Assembly (NCBI GenBank): GCA_903912445.1
Contig: CAIWHP010000094.1
Coordinates: forward strand, 85,353 to 149,352
Reading direction: 5' to 3'
DNA from: an uncultured Lentisphaerota bacterium
GTDB lineage: Bacteria; Verrucomicrobiota; Kiritimatiellia; CAIQIC01
DNA length: 64,000 nucleotides
Shown: piece by piece, positions 42,010 through 53,042 of the stretch
How the letters are laid out: every line of letters begins with the position of its first letter
Position numbering within the stretch: the stretch's first letter is position 1
Notes under the pieces: generated by a model
What the model was told of the DNA's origin: nothing
Seen by the model: the letters and a program-made list of their open reading frames with translations, nothing else
Databases searched by the model: none
Program-made: the position numbers and the translations under genes

Positions 42010-42132
42010 TCAGTTCCAGTCCGTGGTCGCCACGCGGTACGCGCCCTTCGGCAGGGGTTGGCCACAGGAACTCAGCAAACCGATGGTCAGCAGCGCTGCC
42101 AGCGCACAGGCCCGTGGTATCAGGTAGTTCAT
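42010..42132 (-). CDS. Very small lipoprotein (40 residues)
   Basis: The frame starting at the ATG at 42132 reads MNYLIPRACALAALLTIGLL then SSCGQPLPKGAYRVATTDWN and stops. It has a basic N-region, a hydrophobic core and a lipobox LSSC, so the mature lipoprotein would be only 18 residues. It lies 15 bases downstream of the anchored periplasmic protein gene (42148 is that gene's last base) and 14 bases upstream of the HEAT-repeat gene, all on the minus strand. The ribosome site is weak. Short tethered peptides of this kind are often missed by gene finders. The function is unknown. Confidence 0.6.
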   Translation of the reverse strand: MNYLIPRACALAALLTIGLLSSCGQPLPKGAYRVATTDWN

Positions 42133-42147
42133 CTTGGTGGCTTGGGT

Positions 42148-43107
42148 TTACTGAGCAGGCGCGGCGGCCGCGGGCTTGGGCTGACCGAACAGCTGCGCGG
42201 CCATCTTGAGGCCCATCGTCTGCATGTTGGCCATCTGCTTTTGATATTGCCTGTACTGCTCCAGCTGCGCGGGGTTGAGAATGGTCTCGGCGCGCGCGAG
42301 GCTGCGCTGCTGCAGCTGTTCCATCTGCTGCACGGTTTTTGCGATCTGCTCCTCGGAAAATTGCACGGGATCGGGCGGTTGGCCGCCTTTGTTCAGCAGC
42401 GAGTCGGCCGGCATGCTCTTGCGTTCCTGGTAGAGCGCCGCGACCAGGTCGGACTCCTGCTGTGCGCTCAGCGCGTCGGCGGCCGGCAGCGAACCTTTGA
42501 ACATCGCGAGCGAACCATGCTCCGGCAGGTGGTCCTCGTATTGCTTGAAGGTCTCGGCGGTCTCTGCCCCGAACAGATCGTTCACCACCTGCTCGTAGCC
42601 GGCTTTGGCTTCCTTCATCAGCTCGGCCGCTTTTTTCTTCTCCTCGGCCGAACCGGTCATCATCGTCATGCCGGCCTCGGCTTGGAACTGCTGCCGCTCG
42701 ACCAGCATTTCGTGGAGCTGGCTCTTTTGCTCGTCGGTGAGGTTGGTCAGGCTCTTCAGCAGGGCGCCGTACATCTTGTCCACCGCCACCTTCTGCTGCG
42801 CTTTCATCGTCTCCTTCATGTACGGGTTCTTCATCATGCCGGCCAGCGCGCTCATGAAGTTGGTGCCGAAGCCGGCCTGGAAGGACTTGGCGGCGGCGGT
42901 TTTGACCTCCGCCGCGCCGCTGGCTGGCGCAGGCGCCACCGGCGCCGCGGCCACGCGCACCGGCCTGGGCGGCGGCGCGGGCTTCGCGGCCTTCAGCGTG
43001 GCTGCTTCCGCGTCACGCTCGGCGAGCTTCTGGTTCGTGCGCACCAGCGCGACGCTCAAGCCCGTGACGGCGAGAACGAGCAGCAGGATCAACAGATTCT
43101 TTTTCAT
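42148..43107 (-). CDS. Membrane-anchored helical periplasmic protein with LTxxQ-like motifs
   Basis: The 319-residue protein has an N-terminal anchor (LLILLLVLAVTGLSVAL), a Pro/Ala-rich linker (residues about 40-70) and a long helical domain. LTDEQKSQLHEMLVER and LNPAQLEQYRQYQKQ resemble the LTxxQ motifs of the Spy/CpxP family, and SAQQESDLVAALYQERKS is a third similar element. A chaperone- or sensor-like envelope role is possible but unproven. The ATG at 43107 has an AAAGGTG site. It heads a three-gene minus-strand group with the small lipoprotein and the HEAT protein. Confidence 0.6.
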   Translation of the reverse strand: MKKNLLILLLVLAVTGLSVALVRTNQKLAERDAEAATLKAAKPAPPPRPVRVAAAPVAPAPASGAAEVKTAAAKSFQAGFGTNFMSALAGMMKNPYMKETMKAQQKVAVDKMYGALLKSLTNLTDEQKSQLHEMLVERQQFQAEAGMTMMTGSAEEKKKAAELMKEAKAGYEQVVNDLFGAETAETFKQYEDHLPEHGSLAMFKGSLPAADALSAQQESDLVAALYQERKSMPADSLLNKGGQPPDPVQFSEEQIAKTVQQMEQLQQRSLARAETILNPAQLEQYRQYQKQMANMQTMGLKMAAQLFGQPKPAAAAPAQ

Positions 43108-43258
43108 ATATCACCTTTCGCTTTGTCGGCGTAACCACTCAGGGCAGCATGCAAAGCAGTGTGCCACAAGCCCAGTCAGGGCCCCTTGTTCTACAGAGGA
43201 ATTTCAATGCCGACGTTACCAGATTTCGGCAGGTTTTTTCCAGCACCGCCTGAGGCGG

Positions 43259-43299
43259 GTGCACCTTGGGGCGGTGGGGCAGGTTTTTTCAAGCTCTGG
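43259..43299. repeat. Eroded copy of the phased palindrome pair
   Basis: TCAAGCTCTGG (43289-43299) with T and A flanks resembles the second palindrome of the family. Only a right half (CCTTGG, 43264-43269) remains of the first, with centres about 30 bp apart. It lies directly upstream of the promoter-like boxes of the sulfatase gene. Confidence 0.45.
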
Positions 43300-43306
43300 A
43301 AAAGGT

Positions 43307-43334
43307 TTGTGTCTGCTAGCGCAATGGCTAAGCT
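43307..43334 (+). promoter_or_regulatory. Predicted promoter of the sulfatase gene
   Basis: TTGTGT (43307-43312) and TAAGCT (43329-43334) are separated by 16 bp and end 32 bp before the ATG. This is a weak match. Confidence 0.35.
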
Positions 43335-43366
43335 GCTGCCACGTTGCAGAAGCAGCAGGAGACAAC

Positions 43367-44995
43367 ATGAGCCAGACTTCGCGGCGGGATTTCTTGCGGG
43401 CGGCGGCGTTGGGCGCGGCGGCGCTGGCGCTGCCCAACTGGGCGCGGGCGGCGGGGAAAAAAGACCGGCCCTTCGACTCCGCTGGTTCGACTGCGCTCAC
43501 CACAGGTCAGGGCAGGCCCAACATTTTGTTTATCATGTCCGACGACCATGCGGCGCAGGCGATCAGCGCCTACAGCAATTTCCTGATCCAGACGCCCAGC
43601 TTCGACCGGATGGCCAAGGAAGGGCTGCGCTGCGACCGCATCTACGCAACAAACTCCATCTGCACGCCGAGCCGCGCGACGATCCTGACCGGGCAATACA
43701 GCCACAGCAACGGCGTGCCGGTCTTCAATGCCTTTGATCCCCAGCGGCCGAATGTGGCGAAGTACCTGCAGGCCGCGGGCTATCACACGTTCATGATCGG
43801 CAAGTGGCACCTCGGCAGCGATCCCTCGGGCTTCGACGACTGGGAAGTGCTCCCGGGACAGGGCGTCTATCACGATCCGGTGTTCTATACGGCGGCGGGC
43901 GAAAAGAAGTATACCGGCTACGTCACCGAGATCACCACCGACCTCGCGCTCCAGCGGCTGGAAAAGCGCCCGAAAGACAAGCCGTTCTTCGCGATGGTCC
44001 ACCACAAGGCGCCGCACCGCCCGTGGGAGCCGAACGAGCGGCTCGGCAAGCTGTGGCGCGCGCGCACGATCCCGGAGCCGCCGACGCTGTGGGACGACTA
44101 CGCGACGCGCACCGACGCGATCCGCGAGTGCCAGCAGAAGGTGTTCGACGACCTGACGCGCCTCGACCTGAAGCTCGAGCCGCCGGCGGAACTCAAGGGC
44201 CCGGCCCGCCGCCAGTGGCTCCAGCACAAGCCGACCGGGGTCGAGATCGAGGTGCATGGCCAAAAGAAACTGCTCACCGGCCTGGAGCTGAAGAAGTGGA
44301 AATATCAGCGCTACATGCAGGACTACCTCGCGTGCTGCGCGGCGGTGGACGAGAGCGTCGGCAAGCTCCTCGAGTGGCTCGACCAGCACGGGCTCGGCGA
44401 GAACACGCTGGTCATCTACACCAGCGACCAGGGGTTCTTCCTTGGCGAGCACGGCCTCTACGACAAGCGGTTCATGTACGAGGACTCGGCGCGCATGCCG
44501 TTCCTCGTGCGCTGGCCGAAGGGCATCAAGCCCGGCACCACCAGCAGCGCGCTCGGCATCAACTGCGACTTCGCGCCGACTTTCCTCGAACTCGCCGGCG
44601 CGCCGATCCCCGCCGACATGCAGGGCCGCAGCCTCGTGCCGCTGTTCGGCGGGACCAAGCCCGCCGGGTGGCGCAACAGCTTTTACTACCGCTACTATCA
44701 CGATCCGGGCGACCACAACACCGCCGCGCACTACGGCGTCCGCACCGAGACGCACAAGCTGATCTGCTTCTGGCGGCGCAACCAGTGGGAATGCTTCGAC
44801 CTCGTCAAGGATCCGCAGGAGCTCAGGAACATCTATAACGATCCTGCGGAGCAGGACACCGTCGCCAAGCTCAAGGCGGAGCTCCAGCGGCTCCGCAAGG
44901 AACTGGGCGACGACGACCGCTACGCCAACAACGAGGACCAGCCCAAGGAATCCTCCTACGTCGACCTGCAGAAGCGCAAGCGCGCCGGGAAGTAA
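43367..44995 (+). CDS. Tat-exported type I sulfatase
   Basis: The 542-residue protein has a twin-arginine signal (SRRDFLRAAALG). The sulfatase signature is C99-T-P-S-R (NSICTPSRATILTGQ), whose Cys would be converted to formylglycine by a maturase not found in this window. The metal-binding DD is at 59-60, GKWHLG follows at the right distance, and the late TSDQGFFLGEHGLYDKRFMYE segment carries further ligands. The C-terminus (KDPQELRNIYND) is that of the arylsulfatase/heparan-N-sulfatase-like group. It probably removes sulfate from polysaccharides outside the cytoplasm. An AGGAG site precedes the ATG. Confidence 0.92.
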   Translation: MSQTSRRDFLRAAALGAAALALPNWARAAGKKDRPFDSAGSTALTTGQGRPNILFIMSDDHAAQAISAYSNFLIQTPSFDRMAKEGLRCDRIYATNSICTPSRATILTGQYSHSNGVPVFNAFDPQRPNVAKYLQAAGYHTFMIGKWHLGSDPSGFDDWEVLPGQGVYHDPVFYTAAGEKKYTGYVTEITTDLALQRLEKRPKDKPFFAMVHHKAPHRPWEPNERLGKLWRARTIPEPPTLWDDYATRTDAIRECQQKVFDDLTRLDLKLEPPAELKGPARRQWLQHKPTGVEIEVHGQKKLLTGLELKKWKYQRYMQDYLACCAAVDESVGKLLEWLDQHGLGENTLVIYTSDQGFFLGEHGLYDKRFMYEDSARMPFLVRWPKGIKPGTTSSALGINCDFAPTFLELAGAPIPADMQGRSLVPLFGGTKPAGWRNSFYYRYYHDPGDHNTAAHYGVRTETHKLICFWRRNQWECFDLVKDPQELRNIYNDPAEQDTVAKLKAELQRLRKELGDDDRYANNEDQPKESSYVDLQKRKRAGK

Positions 44996-45101
44996 GCCGG
45001 GCGGTCGCAGACCGGCAGCGGAATAGAGCGGTTGCCGGCGGGGCGGGAAATTCCCGACCACAAAACAAACGGCTCAGGCACGCGAAACCGCTGCCGGGTT
45101 T

Positions 45102-45143
45102 CCAAGGTTTGGAAAAACGGCGCTGGATTTTTCCAAGGTTTGG
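45102..45143. repeat. Phased palindrome pair, copy 6
   Basis: The two cores are identical (CCAAGGTTTGG at 45102-45112 and 45133-45143), with centres 31 bp apart. The second ends only 16 bp before the start codon of the next gene, where a ribosome site would be expected. Confidence 0.92.
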
Positions 45144-45159
45144 AACATCATCTCCGCCC

Positions 45160-47025
45160 ATGAAAACCTTTCTGATGCTGGCGATGGGGTTGCTGGTGGT
45201 GGTGGCGACGGCGGAGGGGGCCGCGCCGGCGGATAAGAAGCCGGCGGCGTCGCCGGCCAACCCGGCCGCCGCGGAGTTGGAGAAGCGCTGGCGCGGACTG
45301 CGCGAGCCGCGGCCGCGCTTCGGCACGCGCGAGTTTTTCGAGTTCGCGCTGGAGGCGACCGCGCAAAACTGGCATCCGGAACGCGTCGAGCGCGCGCTGG
45401 AGCTGGCGGAACAGAAGCAGGACCGCGACCCGAAGTCCAAGACCTACGGTAACTTCGCGTGGTACTGGGAAGATCCCAAGCCGGCGGACCTCAACGCCGC
45501 CGAGTTCGCGATGCAGCGCGCCGCGCTGCTGTGGATCCTCTACCGCGACCGACTTTCGGCGAAGGCCACGGAAACGCTCCAGCGACTGATGCAGTTCAGC
45601 ATCGAGGGGCTGCAGCGGCACAAGGTGTCGGTGGACTACACGAACATCTTCGTGATGAAGACCTGGAACTGCATCGCCCTCGGCGAGCACACCGGCCGGC
45701 CGGAGCTGGCGCGCGCCGGCTACGCGATGTTCGACGAGTGGCTGCGCCGCGTGCGGCAGGTGGGCGTGCGCGAATACCTCAGCCCGACCTACTACGCGGT
45801 GGACTTCGAATGCCTCGGCGCGATCGCGCGGCATGCGAAAAACCCCGCGGCGCGCGCGAAGGCTGCGCTGGCGCTGGACTATCTCTGGACGGATGTGGCC
45901 GCGAACTGGTTCACGCCGGCCGGCCGGCTCGGCGGCGCGCACAGCCGCGACTACGACTATGTGACCGGCCACGGCAACCTCGACCAGTGGGCCGCGCGCG
46001 CGGGCTGGACCACGGTGGAGCGGCCGGCCCCTGAGGACAACTTCAAGCAAGTATACGTGGCGCCGCCGGCGCGGCTGAAAAGCGAAGTGCTCGACCGTGC
46101 GCCGCGCTTCGTCCGCCAGCGCTGGGGCGAGCCGGAGGGCGAGTGCGCCGCCAGCTGGGTCGGGCGCGAGGTGCTGCTGGCTTCGTCGGGCGCGATCTAT
46201 AGGGATCCGATGGACAAGACGCTCGTCGTGCTCTTCGGCGGCGGCGCGAAGCTGCCGGGCGGGGCATATCTGATGGATGCGCGCCAGGATCCCTACGGCC
46301 AGAACAAAATTGCCACCGGCGGCGGCCACAACAAGTCCTTTCACGTCCAGCCCTGCACCCTGAGCGTGCAGAACGGGCCGGAAGCGTTGCTGCTGACCAC
46401 GGCGAACGCCGATGGGGTCAAGCCGCCGGCGTTCCGGAGCAGCGGCACGAACCTGACGTGCTGCCTCTCGCACTTCACCTTCCCGGCCGCGGCGCAGGTC
46501 TTCGTCGGCGCGCGCGGCGCGGCGGTGGAGGTGGCCGACAAGCTGCGCCTGCCGACGCCGGACACGCCGGTGTTCCTGAAGTATGGCAACGCGGCGGCCG
46601 CGCTGCGCTTTGTCGTGGCAACGACGCCGGACGGCGCCGCCGCGCCGGTGGAATTGGTCAACGACGGTGCGAAATGGAAGACGATGCGGTTGACGGCGGT
46701 GCATACGGACCAGCGCCCGCGCGGCCGGGTTGCGGCCGCGCTCTGGACGCGCGTCGCGGAAAACCTGGATGACGCGCAGTTCGCCGCCTTCCGCGCCGCC
46801 TTCGCCGCCGCCCAGCCTGCTGTGAAACACGAAGGCACGACGCTTGATGTGAAAGTGCCGGGTCTGGCCGGTGCCCTGCGTCTCAAGGTCGACCGAAAAA
46901 CGGAGCAGCCGCTCGTCCGCGAAGGCGCCGCGCGCGGCCCGGGCAACTACCTGCTCGAAGTCAACGGCCGCGAACTCGGCGCGCCCCTCCTCGACCGCGC
47001 GCTCGCGATTCCGTTCCAGCCGTGA
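45160..47025 (+). CDS. Exported protein of unknown function, helical toroid plus beta domain
   Basis: The 621-residue protein has a signal peptide ([21 protein letters not shown]). The first 300 residues of the mature part are alpha-helical with conserved aromatic clusters ([60 protein letters not shown]). The last 270 are beta-rich. This two-part layout resembles polysaccharide lyases and hydrolases with an (alpha/alpha) toroid, and HSRDYDY with nearby Asn and Tyr could be an active-site region. I do not recognise a family. It follows the sulfatase, which fits a role in polysaccharide breakdown. The ATG at 45160 was chosen for the signal peptide; a longer frame starts inside the palindrome repeat. 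Confidence 0.55.
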   Translation: MKTFLMLAMGLLVVVATAEGAAPADKKPAASPANPAAAELEKRWRGLREPRPRFGTREFFEFALEATAQNWHPERVERALELAEQKQDRDPKSKTYGNFAWYWEDPKPADLNAAEFAMQRAALLWILYRDRLSAKATETLQRLMQFSIEGLQRHKVSVDYTNIFVMKTWNCIALGEHTGRPELARAGYAMFDEWLRRVRQVGVREYLSPTYYAVDFECLGAIARHAKNPAARAKAALALDYLWTDVAANWFTPAGRLGGAHSRDYDYVTGHGNLDQWAARAGWTTVERPAPEDNFKQVYVAPPARLKSEVLDRAPRFVRQRWGEPEGECAASWVGREVLLASSGAIYRDPMDKTLVVLFGGGAKLPGGAYLMDARQDPYGQNKIATGGGHNKSFHVQPCTLSVQNGPEALLLTTANADGVKPPAFRSSGTNLTCCLSHFTFPAAAQVFVGARGAAVEVADKLRLPTPDTPVFLKYGNAAAALRFVVATTPDGAAAPVELVNDGAKWKTMRLTAVHTDQRPRGRVAAALWTRVAENLDDAQFAAFRAAFAAAQPAVKHEGTTLDVKVPGLAGALRLKVDRKTEQPLVREGAARGPGNYLLEVNGRELGAPLLDRALAIPFQP

Positions 47026-47183
47026 GCGGCGGCGACTTGCCCCCCGTCCGGGCGCATGATCAAGCCCTGAAAACAGCGGGGCGCCGGGGTGCGTGCGGCG
47101 CGTCCCGCGCGGCTGCTTTTGGTTTGCCTTCCCATGGAATCGTGCTAGCGTTGCCCCGCGTTTTTTTGGAATGGAGAGGCCCT

Positions 47184-48524
47184 ATGTTGAAAAAAATTAT
47201 GTTGGCGGTCGTGACGTTGGCCGGCCTGGTGGGCGCGGCGCGTGCAGCGGACCCGGCGGCCGCGCCGGCGCGGAACATTTTCAAGGATGCGCCGCTCACC
47301 TTGAGCGCGGGCGCTGGCCTGGTCAAGTTCGAGGGCGACCAGGTGATGAAGGACAGCTTCTTCCTCTCGCTCAAGCTCGGCTATGACCTTTCGGCCCGCT
47401 GGACGGTGGAAGGCGGCCTCGACCTGCTGCCCTACCTTGGCGCGCGCAGCTTTGAGGATACCGACCCGCACAAGGCCAAGGAACTGAGCGGCAGTTCGTG
47501 GGCGGTGCGGCCCTCGGCCGATGTGCTCATGCACTTGCGCAACACGCAGGATGCGCGCTTCGACCCGTTCCTCTCGGCGGGCGCCGGCCTCGTCCTCAGC
47601 GGCGACGACCTCGGCTATGGCAACGTGACCCCGTTCGCGCAGTTCGGCGGCGGCCTGTTCTTCCATTTCAACGACGAGTGGGCCATGCGCGCCGACTACC
47701 GCGCCGCGGTCGTCGCCGACCGTGAGGACACCGAAGTCAACCACTACCTCAGCGTCGGCGCGACCTATCGTTTCGGCGGCGCGGCCCCCGCGCACATCCT
47801 GCTGACGCAGCCCGGCGACCTGGACAGCGACGGCGACGGCCTGACCGACCGCGAAGAAAGGGAGCTCGGCACCGATCCGTTCAATCCCGACACCGACGGC
47901 GACGGCCTCTCCGACGGCGAGGAAGTGAAAAACTATCACAGCGACCCGCTCAACCCGGACACCGACGGCGACGGGCTCTCCGACGGCGCCGAAGTCAACG
48001 TCTATCACACCAACCCGCTGAATGCCGACACCGACGGCGGCGGCGTCTCCGACGGGCACGAGGTCATCGAGGACGGGACGAACCCGCTCGATCCGAAAGA
48101 CGACTTGATGAAGTACACGTTGCTGCTGGAGTTCGACTACGACAAGGCGCTCATCCGCTCCGGCGACCTCGACAAGATCGAGATCATCAACAAGGTCCTC
48201 AAGCGCGATCCGGCCGCGACGGCGAAGATCGAAGGCCACGCCGACAAGCGCAAGCGCTCGACCCGCGAATACAACCAGACGCTCTCCGAACGCCGCGCAA
48301 AGTCCGTGGTGGATTACCTGGTCAATGTCTGCGGCGTCAAGGCCGGCCGCCTGTCGCAGAAGGGCTGGGGCTTCGAGAAGCCCGTCGTGCCGAACACGAC
48401 GGAAGCGAACATGCAGAAGAACCGGCGCGTCGAGGTTTATATCAAGCCGAGCGGCACCGTGCAGCTCGACCGCACCGGCACGGACAATCCCGGCACGCAG
48501 AAGCCCGAGCCCGGCATCAAGTAA
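47184..48524 (+). CDS. OmpA-like outer membrane protein with thrombospondin type 3 repeats
   Basis: The 446-residue protein has a signal peptide ending GAARA, an eight-strand-type barrel region (about residues 35-205, ending ATYRFGG), and a calcium-binding TSP3 linker with repeats such as [12 protein letters not shown] and [12 protein letters not shown] (about residues 215-300). The C-terminal OmpA domain binds peptidoglycan ([25 protein letters not shown]). It should tie the outer membrane to the cell wall. The ATG at 47184 has a GGAG site seven bases upstream. The repeat region is Asp/Gly-rich and could vary in length between strains. Confidence 0.9.
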   Translation: MLKKIMLAVVTLAGLVGAARAADPAAAPARNIFKDAPLTLSAGAGLVKFEGDQVMKDSFFLSLKLGYDLSARWTVEGGLDLLPYLGARSFEDTDPHKAKELSGSSWAVRPSADVLMHLRNTQDARFDPFLSAGAGLVLSGDDLGYGNVTPFAQFGGGLFFHFNDEWAMRADYRAAVVADREDTEVNHYLSVGATYRFGGAAPAHILLTQPGDLDSDGDGLTDREERELGTDPFNPDTDGDGLSDGEEVKNYHSDPLNPDTDGDGLSDGAEVNVYHTNPLNADTDGGGVSDGHEVIEDGTNPLDPKDDLMKYTLLLEFDYDKALIRSGDLDKIEIINKVLKRDPAATAKIEGHADKRKRSTREYNQTLSERRAKSVVDYLVNVCGVKAGRLSQKGWGFEKPVVPNTTEANMQKNRRVEVYIKPSGTVQLDRTGTDNPGTQKPEPGIK

Positions 48525-48534
48525 GGGCGGGACC

Positions 48535-48786
48535 ATGCCGCTGCGCGATTATATCTGTGCCGACCCGGCGCGCAGCTGTCCGCATTGCCTGAAGGGTTTT
48601 GAGGCGCTCGAACACGCCGGGGCCACGCCGCTGCTCACCTGCTCGCGCTGCGGCGCGCCCCTCGTCCGCCAGATTTCCGCGCCGCGCGTCCCGCCCGCCA
48701 AGGGCTCCTTCACCGACCGCGCCAAGCGCGCCGGCTTCCACCAGTTCAAGCGCAAGGACCAGGGCACCTACGAGAGGCAGTTCTGA
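48535..48786 (+). CDS. Small FmdB-type zinc-ribbon protein
   Basis: The 83-residue protein starts MPLRDYIC and has CPHC and CSRC pairs that would bind zinc, followed by a basic tail. This is the layout of the FmdB-family regulatory zinc ribbons (MPxYDYxC...CxxC...CxxCG). The exact role of that family is unclear. The ATG lies ten bases after the OmpA-like gene and nine bases before the epimerase gene, so it is in an operon with them. Confidence 0.75.
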   Translation: MPLRDYICADPARSCPHCLKGFEALEHAGATPLLTCSRCGAPLVRQISAPRVPPAKGSFTDRAKRAGFHQFKRKDQGTYERQF

Positions 48787-48794
48787 CGGCCCGG

Positions 48795-49802
48795 ATGAAC
48801 AGTCCCCTGCACATTTTGCTCCTCGGCGGCACGGGCAACATCTCCACGGCTGTCGTGGCGCTGCTCGTTGCGCGCGGCCACCGCGTCAGCGTGCTCACGC
48901 GCGGCCAGCAGGCGGCGCCCGCCGGCGTGCAGTTGCTCCGGGCCGACCGGCACGACGGGGCCGCGATGCGCTTGGCCCTTGGCGGCGACTGGCCCGACGT
49001 GGTCATCAACTTCATCGGCTACACGCCCGCGGACATCGCGCTCGACCACGCGCTCTTCGCCGGCCGCGTCCGCCAGTATATTTTCATCAGCACCACGATG
49101 GTCTATGCCGTCCCCCGCCGGCACCTGCCGCTGACCGAGGCGGGCGCGCGCGGCAACCCGTTTTCGCCCTACGCGCAGCAGAAGCAGGTGTGCGAGGACT
49201 GGCTGCTCGAAAAATGGCGCGGCGAAAAATTCCCGGTGACCCTCGTGCGCCCGTCGCACACCTACGGCCCGCGCTGGATCCCAAACCCGGTCCGCAGCAG
49301 CAGCTATGCGCCGGTCGCGCGCCTGGAGCGCGGCCAGCCGGTGTTCGTCCACGACGACGGGCAGGGCCTCTGGACGCTGACCGCCGCGGGCGACTTCGCC
49401 GTGGGCCTCGCCGGCCTGATCGGGCGCGCAGAGACCTTCGGCGAGGCCTTCCACATCACCAGCGACGAAGTCCTGACCTGGAACCAGATCTACGCCGAGA
49501 TCGTCCGCGCCGCCGGCGCGACCAACGCGCAGATCCTGAAAATTCCCACGCCGTTCCTCTGCCAGGTATGTCCGTCGCTGCTGGAAAAGTTGCCCGCCGA
49601 CAAGGCCGAGCCGGGCGTGTTCGACAACGCGAAGATCAAGCGCTTCGTGCCGGACTTCGTGTGCCGGCAGTCTTTCCGCGCCGGCATCGCTGAGGCCATC
49701 GCCTGGTTCCGCGCCGATCCCGCCCGCCAGGTTCCCGACCCGGAGACCGACGCCATCTTCGAGCGCGCCTGCAGTGCGTGGCTCGCCGCGCAGCCGCGCT
49801 AG
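48795..49802 (+). CDS. NAD-dependent epimerase/dehydratase (extended SDR)
   Basis: The 335-residue protein has the Rossmann motif GGTGNIS at its N-terminus, the ISTTMVY strand with the catalytic Ser/Thr and the YAQQK catalytic Tyr-x3-Lys. After that come the substrate-side segments LVRPSHTYGPRW and FHITSDEVLTWNQIY. Related proteins include sugar-nucleotide epimerases and the RNA-binding CSP41-like group, which shares this spacing. I cannot choose between them. It is the last gene of the group with the OmpA and zinc-ribbon genes. Confidence 0.8.
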   Translation: MNSPLHILLLGGTGNISTAVVALLVARGHRVSVLTRGQQAAPAGVQLLRADRHDGAAMRLALGGDWPDVVINFIGYTPADIALDHALFAGRVRQYIFISTTMVYAVPRRHLPLTEAGARGNPFSPYAQQKQVCEDWLLEKWRGEKFPVTLVRPSHTYGPRWIPNPVRSSSYAPVARLERGQPVFVHDDGQGLWTLTAAGDFAVGLAGLIGRAETFGEAFHITSDEVLTWNQIYAEIVRAAGATNAQILKIPTPFLCQVCPSLLEKLPADKAEPGVFDNAKIKRFVPDFVCRQSFRAGIAEAIAWFRADPARQVPDPETDAIFERACSAWLAAQPR

Positions 49803-49872
49803 CACCACCATCCGTCTGCCCACACGGAGCTTTTTCGAGAGAAGAAAGCGGGTTTTGCTGGGGGCGTCTGCT

Positions 49873-49896
49873 GTAGCGGCGGCCTGTGGCCGCCGC
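49873..49896. repeat. GTAG-headed REP-like stem-loop, stem class CGGCGGCC
   Basis: GTAG (49873-49876) is followed by CGGCGGCC, loop TGT and GGCCGCCG (49877-49895). The GTRG tetranucleotide before a GC-rich stem is the hallmark of REP elements moved by RAYT transposases. It lies in the gap before the histidine kinase gene. Confidence 0.65.
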
Positions 49897-50040
49897 CATC
49901 GATCCAACTGCGGCTGGATGGTTTCCTAAGCCCCATGTAAGCGAGTCATCAAAAATCTTGTTTTGCGGGCAAATTCTCCTATTATCAACGCCATTCTGAC
50001 ACAGTTCCTGTGACCGCAGCATGAGGCAAATTGGCGCGCC

Positions 50041-51213
50041 ATGACACCTGGTTTTATTGAAAAACTGATCGCCCGGATGGACCGGTTGGACCCGGAAAGT
50101 CTGCAGACCTATTTTCTGCGCATGTCGCAGGAGAAAGGCTTGCTGGAGACGATCTTCCACGCGATCCAGGAAGGCATCGTGGTGCTCGACGGCACCGGCC
50201 GCGTTTCCTATGCGAACCACGCGGCGGCCAAGCTGCTGGGCGTGGGCGTCGCGGATATGACCGGGCAGCCGATCCAGCGCTACGTCCACGACATTGACTG
50301 GGAAGGCGTGATGCAGCTCGACGAGAAGGAATGGTCGCGCCTCGTCAGCCGCGAGATCGAGATCACCTACCCCGAGCACCGGTTTGTCGTCTTCTATGTG
50401 GTGCCGCTGGCGATGGTCACCGCGGCGGAGCCCGGCGCGGTGGTGATCCTGCGCGACGTGACGCGCGACCGCGAGCATGAGGCGAAGACGATCGAGTCGG
50501 AGCGGCTGAACGCGCTGATGCTGCTCGCCGCCGGCATGGCGCACGAGATCGGCAACCCGCTCAACTCGCTGAACATCCACCTGCAGCTCATCGGCCGCGA
50601 GGTCGCCGCGCTGCCAGACACGGAGCGCGAGAACCTGCGCGAGCTGCTCGACGTGACGCAGAAGGAGGTCCAGCGGCTCGATGGCATCATCACGCAGTTC
50701 CTCCGCGCGATCCGGCCGGCGCCGCTCAAGCTGGAGCCGACGAGCGTCCGCGAGGTGCTGCAGGAAACGCTCGATTTCCTGAAGCACGAGGTCCGGGACC
50801 GCGATGTGCTCATCGAGGTCGAGCTGCCCGACGAGCTGCCGCCGATCCCGCTCGACCGCCAGCAGATCCGGCAGGCGTTTTTCAACATCATCCGCAACGC
50901 CATCCAGGCGATGACCAACGGTGGGCTGCTGAAGATCGCCGCGCGCGCCTCCGCCCAGTTCCTCGCCATCACCTTCAAGGATACCGGGCCGGGCATCACG
51001 CCGGAGCGGCTGGCGAACATGTTCGAGCCGTTCAGCACGACCAAGGCGGACGGCTCCGGCCTCGGCCTGATGATCGTCCAGCGCATCGTCCGCGACCACG
51101 GCGGGCAGATGGAGATCCACAGCGAGCCGCACGCCGGCACGACCTTCACGCTCTTCCTGCCACGCGAGGAGCAGCGCATCCGGCTGCTGAAGGCGCCCGG
51201 AAAGAATGTATGA
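50041..51213 (+). CDS. PAS-domain histidine kinase of the NtrB/AtoS type
   Basis: The 390-residue soluble kinase has a PAS domain (about residues 40-150, QEGIVVLDGTGRVSYANHAA), a dimerisation helix with the H-box AAGMAHEIGNPLNSL, and an ATPase domain with IIRNAIQAM, DTGPGI and GSGLGLMIVQRI. Lack of membrane segments means it senses something in the cytoplasm or through a partner. It precedes the sigma54 activator gene at 51499. Its stop codon is embedded in a repeat tract that also follows the activator gene. Confidence 0.92.
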   Translation: MTPGFIEKLIARMDRLDPESLQTYFLRMSQEKGLLETIFHAIQEGIVVLDGTGRVSYANHAAAKLLGVGVADMTGQPIQRYVHDIDWEGVMQLDEKEWSRLVSREIEITYPEHRFVVFYVVPLAMVTAAEPGAVVILRDVTRDREHEAKTIESERLNALMLLAAGMAHEIGNPLNSLNIHLQLIGREVAALPDTERENLRELLDVTQKEVQRLDGIITQFLRAIRPAPLKLEPTSVREVLQETLDFLKHEVRDRDVLIEVELPDELPPIPLDRQQIRQAFFNIIRNAIQAMTNGGLLKIAARASAQFLAITFKDTGPGITPERLANMFEPFSTTKADGSGLGLMIVQRIVRDHGGQMEIHSEPHAGTTFTLFLPREEQRIRLLKAPGKNV

Positions 51214-51256
51214 TTTACGATTTTGGATTTCCGATTTGTGGAAGGGTAACCGACAG
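51211..51256 (+). repeat. ATGATTT-tract repeat at the 3' end of the kinase gene
   Basis: A tract of about 45 bases starting ATGATTTACGATTTTGGATT and ending in ACCGACAGG includes the kinase stop codon. A clear relative starts at 52860, where it includes the stop codon of the partner regulator. Confidence 0.7.
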
Positions 51257-51286
51257 GCGGCCACCTGCTTGCCGGCCACACACGAC

Positions 51287-51310
51287 GGGCGCAGCAAGCT
51301 GCGCCCCTAC
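51287..51310 (-). repeat. GTAG-headed REP-like stem-loop, stem class GGGCGCAGC
   Basis: On the minus strand GTAG (51310-51307) is followed by GGGCGCAGC, TT and GCTGCGCCC (51306-51287). The copy at 55612-55635 differs only in the loop region. Confidence 0.7.
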
Positions 51311-51498
51311 AAGCAGAGCAGAACCAGCTGTCCGGCAGCCGCGACCATCCCTTGTGGGCGGGGTTTTCCAACCCCGCGAGCCCAACCGCAGCGAAACTAT
51401 GCGGCAGACCATACGGCAGGGGGCGGGCGTTCAGCGCAGCCTGAAAGCCTCCTCCCATCAGCAACCTTGGCGCACTTGGCGTCTGGGCGGTAAATAAA

Positions 51499-52859
<1,361 letters not shown>

Positions 52860-52863
<4 letters not shown>

Positions 52864-52905
52864 TTTCCGATTGCAGATTTATGATTTGCGGAAGGAAGCT
52901 GACAG
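52860..52905 (+). repeat. ATGATTT-tract repeat at the 3' end of the regulator gene
   Basis: The tract ATGATTTCCGATTGCAGATT and onward, ending GGAAGCTGACAG, mirrors the one after the kinase gene (51211-51256). The TGA of the regulator lies at the same position inside it. Confidence 0.7.
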
Positions 52906-53042
52906 AAGCATTCCTGCTATCAGGCGATAGCTTTTCGTTTCGCATCGGGGCGGGTCGGCAGCCGCCGTAGCAACAGAAGGCGTCGCGCCCAGTCCAGGCT
53001 GCAGGAAATTTCCCGCCGCCGGCGCGGCGCAAGGCCTTCCGC

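Noticed and set aside
43234-43262. Intrinsic terminator upstream of the sulfatase gene
   Set aside because: A GCACCGCC/GGCGGGTGC hairpin exists, but the T run is before it on the plus strand and becomes an A run after it on the minus strand, so neither strand has the right order.
49960-50040. Sigma54 promoter before the NtrB-type kinase
   Set aside because: No TGGCAC-N5-TTGCA match with the fixed GG-GC distance is present.
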